A stretch of DNA of 64,000 nt, taken from NCBI GenBank assembly GCA_905221605.1, contig CAJNDS010000020.1:62001-126000 (forward strand). The letters are read 5' to 3'. Position 1 is the first letter of the stretch, and each line of letters starts with the position of its first letter. Below are positions 36,390 through 47,179 of the stretch, one piece after another. A model generated the notes under the pieces. The model was not told where the DNA came from, ran no database searches, and worked only from the letters and a program-made list of their open reading frames with translations. This stretch comes from Symbiodinium natans (lineage: Eukaryota > Sar > Dinophyceae > Suessiales > Symbiodiniaceae). The position numbers and the translations under genes are program-made.

Positions 36390-36880
36390 GGCGTACTACG
36401 TCTGGAGCAAGCTCCGCGTGTCCGTGGCGTACTACATTTGTACTACAAAAGTCGACTTTCCAGCCACGGAAGCTCCGGGTGTCCGCGGCGTACTACGTTT
36501 GTACTACAAAAGTCGACTTTCCAGCCACGGAAGCTCCGGGCGTCCCCGGCGTACTACATTTGTACTACAAAAGTCGACTTTCCAGCCACAGAAGCTCCGG
36601 GCGTCCCCGGCGTACTACATTTGTACTACAAAAGTCGACTTTCCTGCCACGGAAGCTCCGGGTGTCCGGGGCGTACTACGTCTGTACTACAAAAGTCGAC
36701 TTTGCAGCCACAGAAGCTCCGGGTGTCCGTGGCGTACTACATCTGTACTACAAAAGTCGACTTTCCAGCCACGGAAGCTCTGGGGGCGTCCGTGGCGTAC
36801 TACATTTGTACTACAAAACTCGATTTTCCAGCCACGGAAGTCCCCGGCGTACTACGTCTGTACTACGCAAGTCGAAAAAA
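36390..36880. repeat. Satellite C, 61-bp unit
   Basis: Eight copies with GTCGACTTTCCAGCCACGGA and GGCGTACTACATTTGTACTA. GTCGAC recurs at 36451, 36512 and 36573, so the period is 61. Because 61 is not a multiple of three, the frame rotates with each unit. Confidence 0.95.
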
Positions 36881-36884
36881 AAAC

Positions 36885-37380
36885 GCAAAAACACTACGGT
36901 TTTAGCACCGCGACCACGCGAAAACCCGCAGAGGGGTTACGTTTGTATGTCAAAAAACGCAAAAACACGACGGTTTTGGCACCGCGCCAACGCCCAAACC
37001 CGCAGAGGGGTTACGTTTGTATGTCAAAAAACGCAAAAACACGACGGTTTTGGCACCGCGCCAACGCCCAAACCCGCAGAGGGGTTACGTTTGTATGTCA
37101 AAAAACGCAAAAACACGACGGTTTTGGCACCGCGCCAACGCCCAAACCCGCAGAGGGTTGACGCGCGCACGAAAAAAATGCAAAAAACGACGGTTTTAGC
37201 ACCGCGACCCAGCGATTACCCGCAGAGGGTTGTCCGCGCACAGAAAGAAACGTAAAAAAACGATGGTTTTAGCACCGCGACGACGCCGAAACCCGCAGAG
37301 GGTTGTCCGCGCAAATCAAGAAACGTAAAAAAACGACGGTTTTAGCACCGCGACCACGCCGAAACCCGCAGAGGGTTGCA
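36885..37380. repeat. Satellite D, 72-74-bp unit
   Basis: Seven copies with AAAACACGACGGTTTTGGCA and AACCCGCAGAGGG. CGACGG recurs every 72-74 bases. Early copies share GGGGTTACGTTTGTATGTCA; later ones have GGTTGTCCGCGCA. Confidence 0.95.
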
Positions 37381-37507
37381 ATCCCGATTGGCGATGTCAA
37401 CCCAGCCCGCCGCCTTAGAAAGAGTAATTTTAATTTAGAAATCTAGGACTGGGTACGAAGGTCTAGTAAATTCTACGTAAATCTAGAAATTTGTATTCAC
37501 TGATTAC

Positions 37508-37980
37508 TAAGCTCTATGCAATTCACTCTATGCAATTCACTCTATGCACTTCCCTCTATGCACTTCACTCTATGCACTTCACTCTATGCACTTCACTCTA
37601 TGCACTTCGCTCTATGCACTTCACTCTATGCACTTCACTCTATGCACTTCACTCTATGCACTTCACTCTGTGCACTTCACTCTGTGCACTTGCCTCTATG
37701 CACTTCACTCTATGCACTTGCCTCTATGCACTTCACTCTATGCACTTCACTCTATGCACTTCACTCTGTGCTTCACTCTATGCACTTCATTCTATGCACT
37801 TCACTCTATGCACTTCACTCTATGCACTTCACTCTATGCGCTTCACTCTGTGCACTTCACTCTGTGCGCTTGCCTCTATGCACTTCACTCTATGCACTTC
37901 ACTCTATGCACTTCACTCTGTGCACTTCATTCTATGCACTTCACTCTATGCACTTCGCTCTATGCACTTCAGTCTATGTT
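37508..37980. repeat. Satellite E, 14-bp unit
   Basis: About 33 copies of ACTCTATGCACTTC with a few TGTGC, GCGCT and GCCTC variants. All three plus frames are open because of composition only. Confidence 0.95.
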
Positions 37981-38403
37981 GTTGTGTCAGGGGGCTCCGC
38001 ACGGAAGAACCCTTCGCGATGCTTTCGGGAATATATATATAAAGAAATAACAAATATATATATATATATACACTACCTGTTTACTACGATCTTCCTGGCG
38101 TTCTAATTCTACCATAAAATGCGTGTACATAGACAATATGTTGCAACTGCATTCCTGCAGTTCCCTCCTTTATAGGTTTCCCGCAGTACTGCCTTCAAAA
38201 GTAGCGTCCACTTGATTTCCGCCTTCGAGAACAACAATTCCCAAACCTCAAAGGGTTTCGGGTTTAAGGGCTTTTAGGGTTTAGGGCTTGGGGTTTAGGG
38301 TTTAGGGTATAGTATAGGGCTTAGGGTTTAGGACGGTTTTCGGGCCTTTAGAGTTTACGGACCATGAGCCCTATAAGCATCAGGGCGCTAGAAGACTCGG
38401 CAG
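37981..38403. other. No clear gene
   Basis: TATATA microsatellite at 38028-38072, then unique sequence and degenerate TTTAGGG units (38250-38340). No exon supported. Confidence 0.4.
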
Positions 38404-38515
38404 GTCTGGCACGTGGCGAAGTCCCCACTCGCACTTTCGACCCCTGTGCCTGACGGCTGGCAGCCGCCCCACTACCTTGAGGAGGCAGCCCTGCATGGTG
38501 TCGGGAATGAATCCC
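38404..38515 (+). CDS. Exon island, WW-like fragment
   Basis: Lies between a GACTCGGCAG acceptor and a GTAAAT donor, and is fully open: V-W-H-V-A-K-S-P-L-A-L, then V-P-D-G-W-Q-P-P-H-Y-L-E-E-A-A. The P-x-G-W segment recalls the start of a WW domain, but the second Trp is not in this exon. Telomere-like repeats lie on both sides. Confidence 0.45.
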
Positions 38516-38740
38516 GTAAATTCCTAGACCCTAAACCCTAAACCCTCAACCCTATCCCCTAAACCCTAAACCCAGAAACCACAAACCCTGAGGGTTTAAG
38601 TTTAGGGTTTGGGCTGGTGTAGTTCAAGCTCTGGGCTTGTGACCAAATCGAGGGTTCAGGGTATGGTTTCAAGGAGACTCAAGGAACCCTGGCCACGGGA
38701 AAAACACTGCTCGGATGCCCTCAATCGAGCATCAAGAAAC

Positions 38741-38834
38741 CCTAAACCCTAAACCACAAAACCCTAAACCCTAAACCCTAAACCCTAAACCCTAAACCCT
38801 AAACCCTAAACCCTAAACCCTAAACCCTAAACCG
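38741..38834. repeat. CCCTAAA array
   Basis: About 13 units. A further array of CCCTAAA then CCCTGAA units is at 39186-39265. Confidence 0.9.
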
Positions 38835-39492
38835 CAGTTTTTTTTTGGAATGATAGGAGCTCTGTACCGTCATGTTCATCTTTGCAGCCCTCAATGTGTA
38901 AGTCCCCAAGCTCCCTAGTAAGAACCGCTAAGTAGGCCGGCCCTAAACTCAAATCCGGAATCGTAAGGCCTAAGCCCCAAACCCTAAACCCGAAAACTAT
39001 ATAAACCCCAAACCCGATATCCTCAATCCTAAGCTCTAATCACTGTAAACCCCGAACCCGAATGAAGCTCTGAACCCAAAGCCTGAGTTAGACACAGCCT
39101 GGAAGCCGCTTCCAGGGGCTTTCATTTTTGCAACCCTTTCGAAACCTCTGGCAACAAAGTTTCTGAGCCCCAGCTCCTCCCCTAACCCCTAAACCCTAAA
39201 CCCTAAACCCTAAACCCTAAACCCTGAACCCTGAACCCTGAACCCTGAACCCTGAACCCTAAACCCAAAGCCTCTTGCAGGGTTTAGGGTTTGGGCTTCA
39301 TGTTTAGGGCGAAGATTTAGGAAGCAAGCCCAACACCCAAAGGGTTTTCTGGGGCATGTGCTGACTTCCTCTTCCCCCCCCAAAAAAAAGAAAAAACAAA
39401 CATTAAAAAAACAATAAAACATGAAGCCAGAGACCCACAACAGACGAACAACTGAAACCTAAGTCCTACGCCCGGAAGACCCAGCAACGCAG

Positions 39493-39571
39493 CTTAACGC
39501 GCCAAGGCAAGCTATGGGGCTTGGCTGAGTCGCCTAGCACAGCGCCTGCACAAGGCACCCTCCACCCGAAA
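39493..39571 (+). CDS. Exon island, weak
   Basis: After CAACGCAG the frame reads L-T-R-Q-G-K-L-W-G-L-A-E-S-P-S-T-A-P-A-Q. It runs into AAACCCGAAACCC repeats. No clear donor. Confidence 0.3.
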
Positions 39572-40175
39572 CCCAAAACCCGAAACCCGAAACCCGAAAC
39601 CCTAAACCCTAAACCCTAAACCAGAACTTAGGGGTGTGCAGAGGTTCGTAGGGGTTTAGGGCCTAGGGTGGGTTTCGGCTTGGGGTGTGCCATATCTCAT
39701 GAAGTCTGGGGGATGTCTTGGCTCTTAGAAGGATTTGGGGTTTTAGGGTTTAGGGTTTAGGGTTTAGGGTTTATGGTTTAGTGTTCCCGAAGCTTCAATG
39801 GCTAGCTTAAGAGGCTTTATTGTTTTAGGCCTCATGTGTTTTGCCAGATGTTGTTATTGCGATATCCGAACAAGGTACAAGAACACTGATGTGGACTCAC
39901 CCTAAAACCCCAGGCCAGAAGCCCTCTGCCTTCGGCTCAGAGCTTGAGTCACCTCACTGTTCGGAACGGCAAAGCTCTGAAACCCAAAAACCCTTGAAAC
40001 TCGAAGTCCTTGGCATTCTCGGCCCCAACCCTCCTTGTCCTAGCAATTTACAGACCAAAAAAACACTTCCAGGGGCCCAGGGAACACCCCAAGCCCAAAA
40101 ACCCTGCACTTTCGAAGTGCAGCTTAAACAAGGGCCCATTTCAAAGGGGAGCTCTAGCCTGCACTTTGTGAGAGC

Positions 40176-40651
40176 ATGGCGCGCGGCCGTGTGCTGGGTG
40201 GTCTGCTCTTGCTCTGCGCCGTGTGTGCTCTGCTTGGTCCATCTTTTCAACCCTCAGAGGGCGGAAGGAGCGAGGCGCGAGCGCCCTTCATCGACGCCTC
40301 CCAGATCTTCGACAAGCTGGTTTGGGTACTCTTTCGGCATGTGCTGTGCGCAGGTGGTATGATCACGGAGACTCTGGAGGCGCTTCCAAAGAAGGGTCTG
40401 CTCTCTGCACTGAAGGCCGGATTAGAGGCGCGCAGAGACTGCCTGAAGGTAATTTCCTGAGTGAGTTGTGCAATGCTGCAATGCGACCCAACGCTTGCCA
40501 CTTGGCTGCCTTCAGCTTGGCTGTTCGCCTGCAGCGGCTCACCCTTTTTTATTCTTCTTAGACTTTTTTGTCAAAACGTGGCAAGGAGTGTTTCAGGCAA
40601 GCCCTTCCCACAACCCGGGCATCGCGATCTTCGCAGAAGACCGTGCGATGA
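40176..40651 (+). CDS. Small protein with signal peptide or anchor, two exons
   Basis: ATG at 40176. Exon 1 runs to 40448 (91 codons) with a GTAATT donor. Exon 2 is 40562-40651 after CTTCTTAG, in phase, ending at TGA; total 120 residues. The N-terminus M-A-R-G-R-V-L-G-G-L-L-L-L-C-A-V-C-A-L-L-G is a typical signal peptide or anchor. It is followed by P-F-I-D-A-S-Q-I-F-D-K-L-V-W-V-L-F-R-H and an amphipathic helix (E-A-L-P-K-K-G-L-L-S-A-L-K-A-G-L). Exon 2 in this phase is basic (L-S-K-R-G-K-E-C-F-R). Another frame of exon 2 is also open, so the C-terminus is less sure. The inferred location is the secretory route or a plastid. No family recognised. Telomere-like repeats lie on both sides but not inside the gene. 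Confidence 0.5.
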
Positions 40652-41129
40652 TGATGATACAGGTCCTGAAAAACCACTGAGTTTCACCCCGCTTCTCGGA
40701 ACAGACTACCCTGAACCCTTTATGTAACCCCTCGACCCATGTGCACCGCCCGCCCAACAGTGCCTTGCGTGAGACGCAGAGGGCGTGCGCAAAATCGTGT
40801 TTTGTCGGGTGGGCTTCGGGGTAATCGGCTATCAGGTCCAGGCTTGCACCTCGCCCAGAGGTACCGTTTTGCCTCTCTTTTGTTTGTGCTCAAGGTTCCC
40901 TTAAGGTTTAGGGTTTAGGGTTTAGGGTTTAGGGTTTAGGGTTTAGGGTAGTTACCCGTATTGGATTCTGGTGACTGGGCTGCTTACTTCTGGAGTGGGG
41001 TTTCGGGTCTTGGGGATGTCGGGTTGAAGGCTTGTCGTTCCTGTGGCCGCCAGTCCCACTCATCAACGCAGAACAACGCCTACCAAAGCTCCCCCCCCCA
41101 CATACCCACATCCAAGTTTGTTTTAGGTT

Positions 41130-41400
41130 TTAGGTTTTAGGTTTTAGGGTTTAGGGTTTAGGGTTTAGGGTTTCCCAAGCACTTGACTCCCCTCCCGATC
41201 CCCACCTAACTGGCGCGCTTGGCCACAAGCTTCTGGGTCGAGATGGGACTTTGCCGTCACCGGAATCCACTTTTACGCCCAAAACACCGGATTAGAGCAC
41301 AAGGGGCCTTAATGATTAAAATAGGGTTTTGGGGGTGATTATTGGGGTTTAGGGTTTAGGGTCTAGGGTTTAGGGATTAGAGTTTAGGGTTCAAATTATT
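41130..41400. repeat. TTTAGGG patches
   Basis: Arrays at 41142-41175 and 41345-41395 flank unique DNA. An array of about eight units lies just upstream at 40903-40948. No supported exon in 40660-41400. Confidence 0.7.
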
Positions 41401-41409
41401 GTTTAATTA

Positions 41410-41455
41410 GACCGGGACCATAAGGGAACACTATTAGTAGTTACTCCGACCCCTT
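41410..41455. repeat. Dispersed repeat, inverted copy at 45050
   Basis: GGACCATAAGGGAACACTAT and TTACTCCGACCCCT recur on the opposite strand at about 45058-45100, with a few substitutions. Confidence 0.65.
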
Positions 41456-41544
41456 TCTTAGACTCTCCCCGATACGAGTTCAAGTCTGCAGCTTTGACAT
41501 TGGAGGGTTTAGGGTTGATCCTGGGTTTTGGAGTCGTATCCTTC

Positions 41545-41700
41545 AATACTTTTGGTTCTGGGTTCCTACTATAGCTATTGATACCTAAAAAGTATATACT
41601 TGAGTAGTGTAGTATACTTTAATACTTTTGGTTCTGGGTTCCTACTGTAGCTACTGATGCCTAAGAAGTATATATTTTCTTCCAGGGTCTACTCCACAGT
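41545..41700. repeat. Tandem copies of a dispersed repeat
   Basis: Two units with TTTTGGTTCTGGGTTCCTAC and TAGCTA, about 85 bases apart, ending CCAGGGTCTACTCCA. A third copy is at 46588-46665, and a related piece at 56760-56840 shares GGTACCCTAAGCAAGGTTAC-type sequence with 46700-46725. No gene in 41700-42480 is supported. Confidence 0.65.
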
Positions 41701-42503
41701 AGGGGTTCACTCCGTTGTCAGCATGTCCATGAATTTGTGTTCACCACTCTTCTTTGTTGTTGCCACTCGCGTGCCCCTCACTCGCTACAAACATCTCACA
41801 AAATGGACATTTCTGTGAGGCGCGAAGACGAAAGCAAATCTTAAAACCTGTATTTTGACGATCACTGTTTTCATATTTCCCACTCGTGATAAACAAGCAT
41901 CAGAATTCGAAGCAAGCACATTCGATTCCATATTCCCCCCGATAGGTAAAGAACGCATCAGAAAGGTCTTGGAGGTTCCAGGTATAAGCACATTTTCCTG
42001 CAATCAGAAGATGATCGAATATCCCTACGTGAACAACCGATAGCACATTCTCTTACAGGTAACAAGTCCAAAAGTTCAAGGAGGTAGCCTATCCTGACAG
42101 TATCCAAGAGCTTTGGGAACGGCTTTTCAGGATAAATCATGTTCATTACAAGCACACCTATTTTGTATTATTAGGCCAGCTGCACCCCGAGAAAGGCACG
42201 TGTGCGCATTCGCGCATGTGTGCGTACGCGCGTGGATCCGTTTGTCCGTCTGTCTGTCTGTGTATCTGTGTCTCTGTGGCTTGAGGGCAGGCTACTCTTT
42301 CGAAAGAACACTATACGTGGTACGACTTGCACCCCTCAAGTACCTCCTAGGCGGTATAGAAGGGTACCTTGACAGTGTACCTCGGATATCTGATAAGGCA
42401 ACTTGGGTGGTCTCGGGAATACGATGCAATTTCTGCACCTATTGTTCTGAGACCCTAAACCCTAAACACCCCTAAACCCTAAACCCTAAACCCCAAACCG
42501 CAG

Positions 42504-42596
42504 GTCTACCTGCCTAGAGATGTCCCGAAACGCCTGCACGTCGCCGACCTAGCACAGGCAGGAGCTCTGTGGGGAACTCACAAGTTCATGTTGGAG
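42504..42596 (+). CDS. Exon island
   Basis: A CCGCAG acceptor, then 31 codons: V-Y-L-P-R-D-V-P-K-R-L-H-V-A-D-L-A-Q-A-G and W-G-T-H-K-F-M-L-E. It is flanked by CCCTAAA before and TTTAGAGGG after. The 3' boundary is not a GT site. It could join in phase to 43952-44035. Confidence 0.45.
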
Positions 42597-42800
42597 TTTA
42601 GAGGGTTTAGAGGGTTTAGAGGGTTTAGAGGGTTTAGAGGGTTTAGAGGGTTTAGAGGGTTTGGAGGGTTTAGAGGGTTCAGAGGGTTTTCAGGGTCTTG
42701 AGTAGAATAACGGTTAGAGGGTTTAGAGGGTTTAGAGGGTTTAGAGGGTTTAGAGGGTTTAGAGGGTTTAGAGGGTTTTGAGTATAAAGATTAGAGGGTT
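42597..42800. repeat. Variant telomere array TTTAGAGGG
   Basis: About 20 units of the 9-bp TTTAGAGGG in two blocks around CTTGAGTAGAATAACGG and similar interruptions. It is homogeneous and separate from the standard array at 42893. Confidence 0.95.
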
Positions 42801-42892
42801 TAGAGGGGAAAGGCTCGTGCTTTGATGCCAGGCCTCGTTTCAGCTCTCAGCAAGTCAGGCCTGTCCCTCCTGAACCTTAAAACCTTTAATTA

Positions 42893-42986
42893 GGGTTTAG
42901 GGTTTAGGGTTTAGGGTTTAGGGTTTAGGGTTTAGGGTTTAGGGTTTAGGGTTTAGGGTTTAGGGTTTAGGGTTTAGGGTTTAGGG
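42893..42986. repeat. TTTAGGG array
   Basis: About 13 perfect units, 90 bases downstream of the TTTAGAGGG block. Confidence 0.95.
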
Positions 42987-43319
42987 GCAGCCAACACATT
43001 ACAAGAACAAGTAAAACAACCTAAACCCTAAACCCTGAGCCCGAATTTTACCCAAAAGTGTTGCGGGCAAGTATTCTTGGTTCGGAGTGCAGTGGCTGCT
43101 CTAGCCCTGAGCCCTAGCCCTAAACCCGAACACCCTTCAACACACGCTCGTCAAACGCAGGAACTCGTAATCCCAGGAACTCCCATATCTTCCTAACGAA
43201 GCCTGAAGGTTTGGGGGATTTGGGCTTAAGGCTTGGGGGGGTTCAGGAATATTCTCAAAGTCATGTTAGGACTCTTTCTACAATGTATCCTGGAATCTCA
43301 GGACTCTTTCAGCAATTCC

Positions 43320-43760
43320 AGTTTCTCTAAACGCTAGAGAGTAAACCCTAACCCCTACTTAAGAACCGTTACGAACCCTAAGCCGCAGACCCTAAACCCC
43401 AATCAAGAAACATTAAGAGCCCTTAGCCTGAAATCCTAGACCACACACCCGAAACCCAAATTAAGAGATATTAAGAACCCTAAGACCTCAACCCTAGACC
43501 CTAACCCCTGAACCCTAATTAAGAGACATTAAGAACCCTCAGTCCTGAACCCTAGACCCTAAACCCTAATTCAGAAACATTAAGAGCCCTATGCCCTAAG
43601 CCCTAAATTCTAATGAAGAGACATTAATACCCTCAGGTCTAAACCCGGAGCCCTTTGTAGGAAACTTTCAAACCCTAAGCCCTAAACCCTGGTTAAGGGA
43701 CATTGCGAGCCCTAAGCCCTAAAGACCCTAAACCCCCAATAAAGGGACGTTTCATCGATT
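43320..43760. repeat. Decayed repeat, unit about 70 bp
   Basis: Six or more units with AATTAAGAGACATTAAGAACC followed by telomere-like CCCTAAACCCTAGACC-type pieces (examples near 43400, 43460, 43515, 43570, 43615). Degenerate higher-order repeat. Confidence 0.7.
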
Positions 43761-43951
43761 AGTAACTCAAGAACCCCCTGTAACAAAAAAAACATAGTTC
43801 TATTAAGTAACTAGAGTATTCTTCCTTAAAAGGGCAATATGGTTATTTTATGGGTTTAGGGTTTAGGGTTTAGGGCTTAGGGCTTAGGATTTAGGGTTTA
43901 GCGTTTAGGGTTCTTTTAAGCAAATAGTACTAATTGGGTTTCCCTGAAAAG

Positions 43952-44035
43952 GTGGCTCCGCTCCTGTTGGCCCTGCGCTTGGACTTTGCCGCGCAGAGGC
44001 ATTGCACGGCCGAGCAGACGTGCCCGGAGCCCCAG
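43952..44035 (+). CDS. Exon island
   Basis: After GAAAAG, 28 codons: V-A-P-L-L-L-A-L-R-L-D-F-A-A-Q-R-H-C, then T-C-P-E-P-Q. The length is a multiple of three. It lies between a TTTAGGG patch and a CCCTAAA array. The donor is not canonical. Confidence 0.4.
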
Positions 44036-44091
44036 GGGTCTAAACCCTAAACCCTAAACCCTAAACCCTAAACCCTAAACCCTAAACCCTA

Positions 44092-44232
44092 CTATGGCTT
44101 TGGGCCGTTTGATGTCTCGTCCGAATACTCGGACGAAGCTCAGGGGTCAGCGTTTGCAAACGTCTGCAGAGGGAACATCAAGTCGTCTCACTCAGCCAGC
44201 AACGTGCTCGGAACTTGCTGCCCCCCCAAGAG
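44092..44232 (+). CDS. Exon island, frame ambiguous
   Basis: Two frames are open. One starts M-A-L-G-R-L-M-S-R-P-N-T; the other reads Y-G-F-G-P-F-D-V-S-S-E-Y-S-D-E-A. CCCTAAA arrays lie on both sides. Confidence 0.35.
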
Positions 44233-44449
44233 AACGGCATCCTAAACCCTATCAACCCAAGCCGACTCTCAGAGGTCTGGTGGGGTACTCTAAACCCTAA
44301 ACCCTAAACCCTGAACCCTGAACCCTAAACCCTAAACTGGGCCACAAACCCTACACCCTAAACCCTAAAGCCAACTCTCAGAGGTCTGGTGTTTCTACCA
44401 GTCGGAGAGGAGCTCTCAGTCTTCGCGTTCCTTCCTGTCTCGAGGTTTA

Positions 44450-44950
44450 GGGCTTCTAGGGTTTAGGGTTTAGGGTTTAGGCTTCTGGATTTAGGGTTTA
44501 GGGTTTAGGGTTTAGGGTTTAGGCTTCTGGGTTTAGGGTTTAAGGTTTCCAAGAGTAGGCCCTCATTCCCCCTTTTTTGGTTTAGGATTTGCAGTTTCGG
44601 GTTTAGGCTTTCTGGCCCTTATTCCCGTTTCTTCGGGTTAAGGTTCCCTTACAAGCCCCTTCAAAACAAAAAAGGGCACCCTCTTCGTTCCTAGGTTGCT
44701 CTTGGGCCTAGGCTTAGGGAAGTAAGTGATGTATCTTGGGCAATCGAGATCACGTCGTTAGCCTTCAAAGCCCTACACAAGTCAAGCTCCAAAGCACCGG
44801 ACGTGACCCCACACACCTCAAGCCCCAAAGCCCAAAGCCCGACTGGGCAGCCCAGGGGTACCCTTTTCCCTCTTTTGGGGTTCAAGGTTCCCTTATAAAG
44901 CAACCAACCCCCCAAAAAAGGGTGCCCTTATTATAATATGGTTGCTGGGC
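44450..44950. repeat. TTTAGGG patches and dispersed repeat
   Basis: TTTAGGG units with GGCTTCTGG breaks at 44455-44550. Then a dispersed repeat with GGTTCCCTTATAAAG...AAGGGTGCCCTTATT (44885-44935); relatives are at 54980-55035 and 62505-62545. Confidence 0.6.
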
Positions 44951-45057
44951 TACTAAGCCGATTTGTCGCGGCTATGTAATTCATCCCATACGCATATCCT
45001 GGGGCTATGATTCGGGTGACCTGAAAGTAGCTACAACAGGTCATACCTTGTTCATAT

Positions 45058-45100
45058 AGGGGTCGGAATCATTACGAATAGTGTTCCCTTCTGGTCCCTA
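45058..45100. repeat. Inverted copy of the 41410 repeat
   Basis: Reverse complement of 41410-45455-type sequence: AGGGGTCGGAATCATTACG then AGTGTTCCCTTCTGGTCCC. See the entry at 41410-41455. Confidence 0.65.
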
Positions 45101-45657
45101 TATAAATATACTATACTAAACCCCAAGACCCTATTCTAGTATAATCAGGCCCCTATATTAGGCAGCCTTGTCTCCCTACTTGCAGGGTGCAGTACCCATG
45201 AGCCTCCAAGAAAAGCTCGCTAGATGACCCAACCGGACGACCAACCTTACATTGCGAAGACCGTCTCGGAACCTTCATGATTGCAAAATATTGCTCTGTA
45301 GGTGTCAATTCGGGAATATAGCGGGGTATCTGGGGTAGTTGAGATCATAATTGCAACTTAGCAGTAGTATAGCGGAAACAGGTTTCATTGTGCGGGGGGA
45401 AGTGGCGCTATGAACCGCAGCCCCTTCAAGTTCACAGTTTTCGCAACAGAACGAAGGAATTTGGTAAATTCTGCTTCTCTCAGGGACTGCACCTCCTGCT
45501 TCGCCAGAGTTTGGCATAGGGCGCTTCGGGTGTGAAAAGTTCAGCATTGTCACCAAAGGCGCCGCGCAAAGCCTGGCTGATCTAGGGCACGCGGCCCTAA
45601 ACCCTAAACCCTAACACCACAAACCATAAACCCTAAACCCTAAACCCGAAACCGCAG

Positions 45658-45697
45658 GACGACGAGCCCGGCTCGTACGGAACTCAGGCGTTTGCAG
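45658..45697 (+). CDS. Micro-exon island
   Basis: A 40-nt exon between ACCGCAG and GTGAAT: D-D-E-P-G-S-Y-G-T-Q-A-F-A plus one base. It joins in phase to 46866-46918. Confidence 0.45.
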
Positions 45698-46283
45698 GTG
45701 AATGCAAGGCGTGAGGCTCCCTAACCTCTATAGACCACGTTTCGCGCCTTGCGTGTAGGACGTCGAAGCATGCAAGTACGAAAGATCTGCAACGCAACTG
45801 GGTAGGCGCTGAAATTCCTAATGTCGCGGTACTGCTTATGTACAGCAAGGTGCGATAATCTTGTTTTTTGGTAACCCGGCAAACCCTATCACAGTTTCCT
45901 GAATAGGGGAAAAGCACACGGCAATGGTCAAAGGCAACAGAAAGACATGCCAATGTGAATTCATGTGGTAGACACCATCCTGCGCTAGCTGTAAACACTC
46001 TGAGAACCCAAACCCTGGAACCCTGAAGCCCTCCACCCAAATCCTAAAACCCTAAACCCTGAACCCCTCCCTTCCTCTCTTGGTGGCGCCTCTCAGTGTG
46101 GTATCTCTCAGTGTGGTAGACCCGAGTGGTTGTAGGGCCTTCTTTTTGAGGATCTCCTATGGGAGTACACAGACCCTAGCCTATTAGGAGTATGTTAAGG
46201 GAGCCCTTTAGGGTTGCAACCTTAGGGGCACGAGCTTTAAATCCCTGGATCATGGTGACATGCAAGTAACCTTATTATCAGTA

Positions 46284-46575
46284 GAGGGTTTAGGGTTTAG
46301 GGTTTAGGGTTTAGGGTTTAGGGTTTAGGGTTTAGGGTTTAGGGTTTAGGGTTTAGGGTTTAGGGAGAGTACCTAAAGTTATGACAGGCTTGCCGTTATG
46401 CCTCAAATGTGTGAGTCCAAGCACCACACTCCAACGGCCCTCCAGGGCTTCCGGACCCCGAAGTCCTGAGCCCTTGACTTTACCTGGGTGTTGGAGTACG
46501 GTTTAGGGTTTAGGGTTTAGGGTTTAGGGTTTAGGGTTTAGGGTTTAGGGTTTAGGGTTTAGGGTTTAGGGTTTA
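46284..46575. repeat. Two TTTAGGG arrays
   Basis: 46284-46367 (about 12 units) and 46500-46575 (about 11 units), separated by 130 bases of unique DNA without a clear frame. Confidence 0.95.
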
Positions 46576-46865
46576 CTTTAATGTTTTTTTTTGGTTCTGG
46601 GTTCCCATTATAGCTACTTATACTTAAAGAGTGTATACTTTTTTCCAGGGTCTACTCCAAAGCTAAGTTACTTGAAGGCCCATGGGTACCTGTTAGGTCA
46701 GGTTGCAAGTACCCTAAGCAAGGCGATAGCCAAAGTTGCCCTACTTATTGCCCTACCTGCAAGTAACCCATCCCTGAACCCTAAACGCTAGAACTCTAAA
46801 TCCTAAACTCTAAGCCCTAAACCCTAAACCCTAACCCTAGCACTCTAAACCATGAAACCTCGAAG

Positions 46866-46918
46866 TCTCGTCTTCTGTGATCGCTGGACACTTAGGCCCA
46901 CGTCTGATTTGCTCAAAG
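46866..46918 (+). CDS. Exon island
   Basis: Between CTCGAAG and a GTGAGA donor. With the base carried from 45697 it reads V-S-S-S-V-I-A-G-H-L-G-P-R-L-I-C-S-K and ends in phase 0. A possible next exon starts at about 47138 after GATCTCAG (G-F-A-R-G-A-C-C-A-H-E-P). Confidence 0.4.
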
Positions 46919-47084
46919 GTGAGAAATGCGTGAGAGGCTCAGAAGTTGTTGGAGGTTTAGGGTTTAGGGATTGGGGGTAGGGTTTAGGATTTAGGGTTTA
47001 GGGTTTAGGGTTGCAGTATCACAAGCTATTTAGGTTCGGTGGTTACATTTTTTGGGGTTGTTGGGCTTAGGGTTTCGGGATGTC

Positions 47085-47178
47085 CATGGTCGAGTTTTTG
47101 CTTTCGAGGGCCAGATCCTTTTTCGGCTCTCTGATCTCAGGGCTTTGCAAGAGGAGCGTGTTGTGCCCATGAGCCGCA
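47085..47178 (+). CDS. Exon island, frame ambiguous
   Basis: One frame reads G-R-V-F-A-F-E-G-Q-I-L-F-R-L-S-D-L-R through E-R-V-V-P-M-S-R. A shorter alternative starts after CAG at 47137. A CCCTAAA array follows directly. Confidence 0.35.
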
Positions 47179-47179
47179 A

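Noticed and set aside
35203..37255. Very long open frames (652, 456, 320 and 309 codons) as a repeat protein gene
   Set aside because: They run through satellites whose units are 42 bp or rotate frame. Several frames and the minus strand are open at once, so openness is compositional.
36885..37380. CRISPR-like array
   Set aside because: Repeats are directly tandem with no variable spacers of constant length, and the genome is eukaryotic.
37491..38106. Three overlapping frames with C-T-S-L-Y-A-L-H-S-M-H-F repeats
   Set aside because: A 14-bp satellite read in each frame; no single frame is favoured.
39841..40362. 173-codon ORF
   Set aside because: Most of it reads degenerate telomere-like text (K-P-x-x-x-E-P patterns). 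The gene at 40176 in another frame has better start, signal and splice support.
41785..42155. Overlapping ORFs on both strands
   Set aside because: No splice or start support, and codon use is not protein-like in any one frame.
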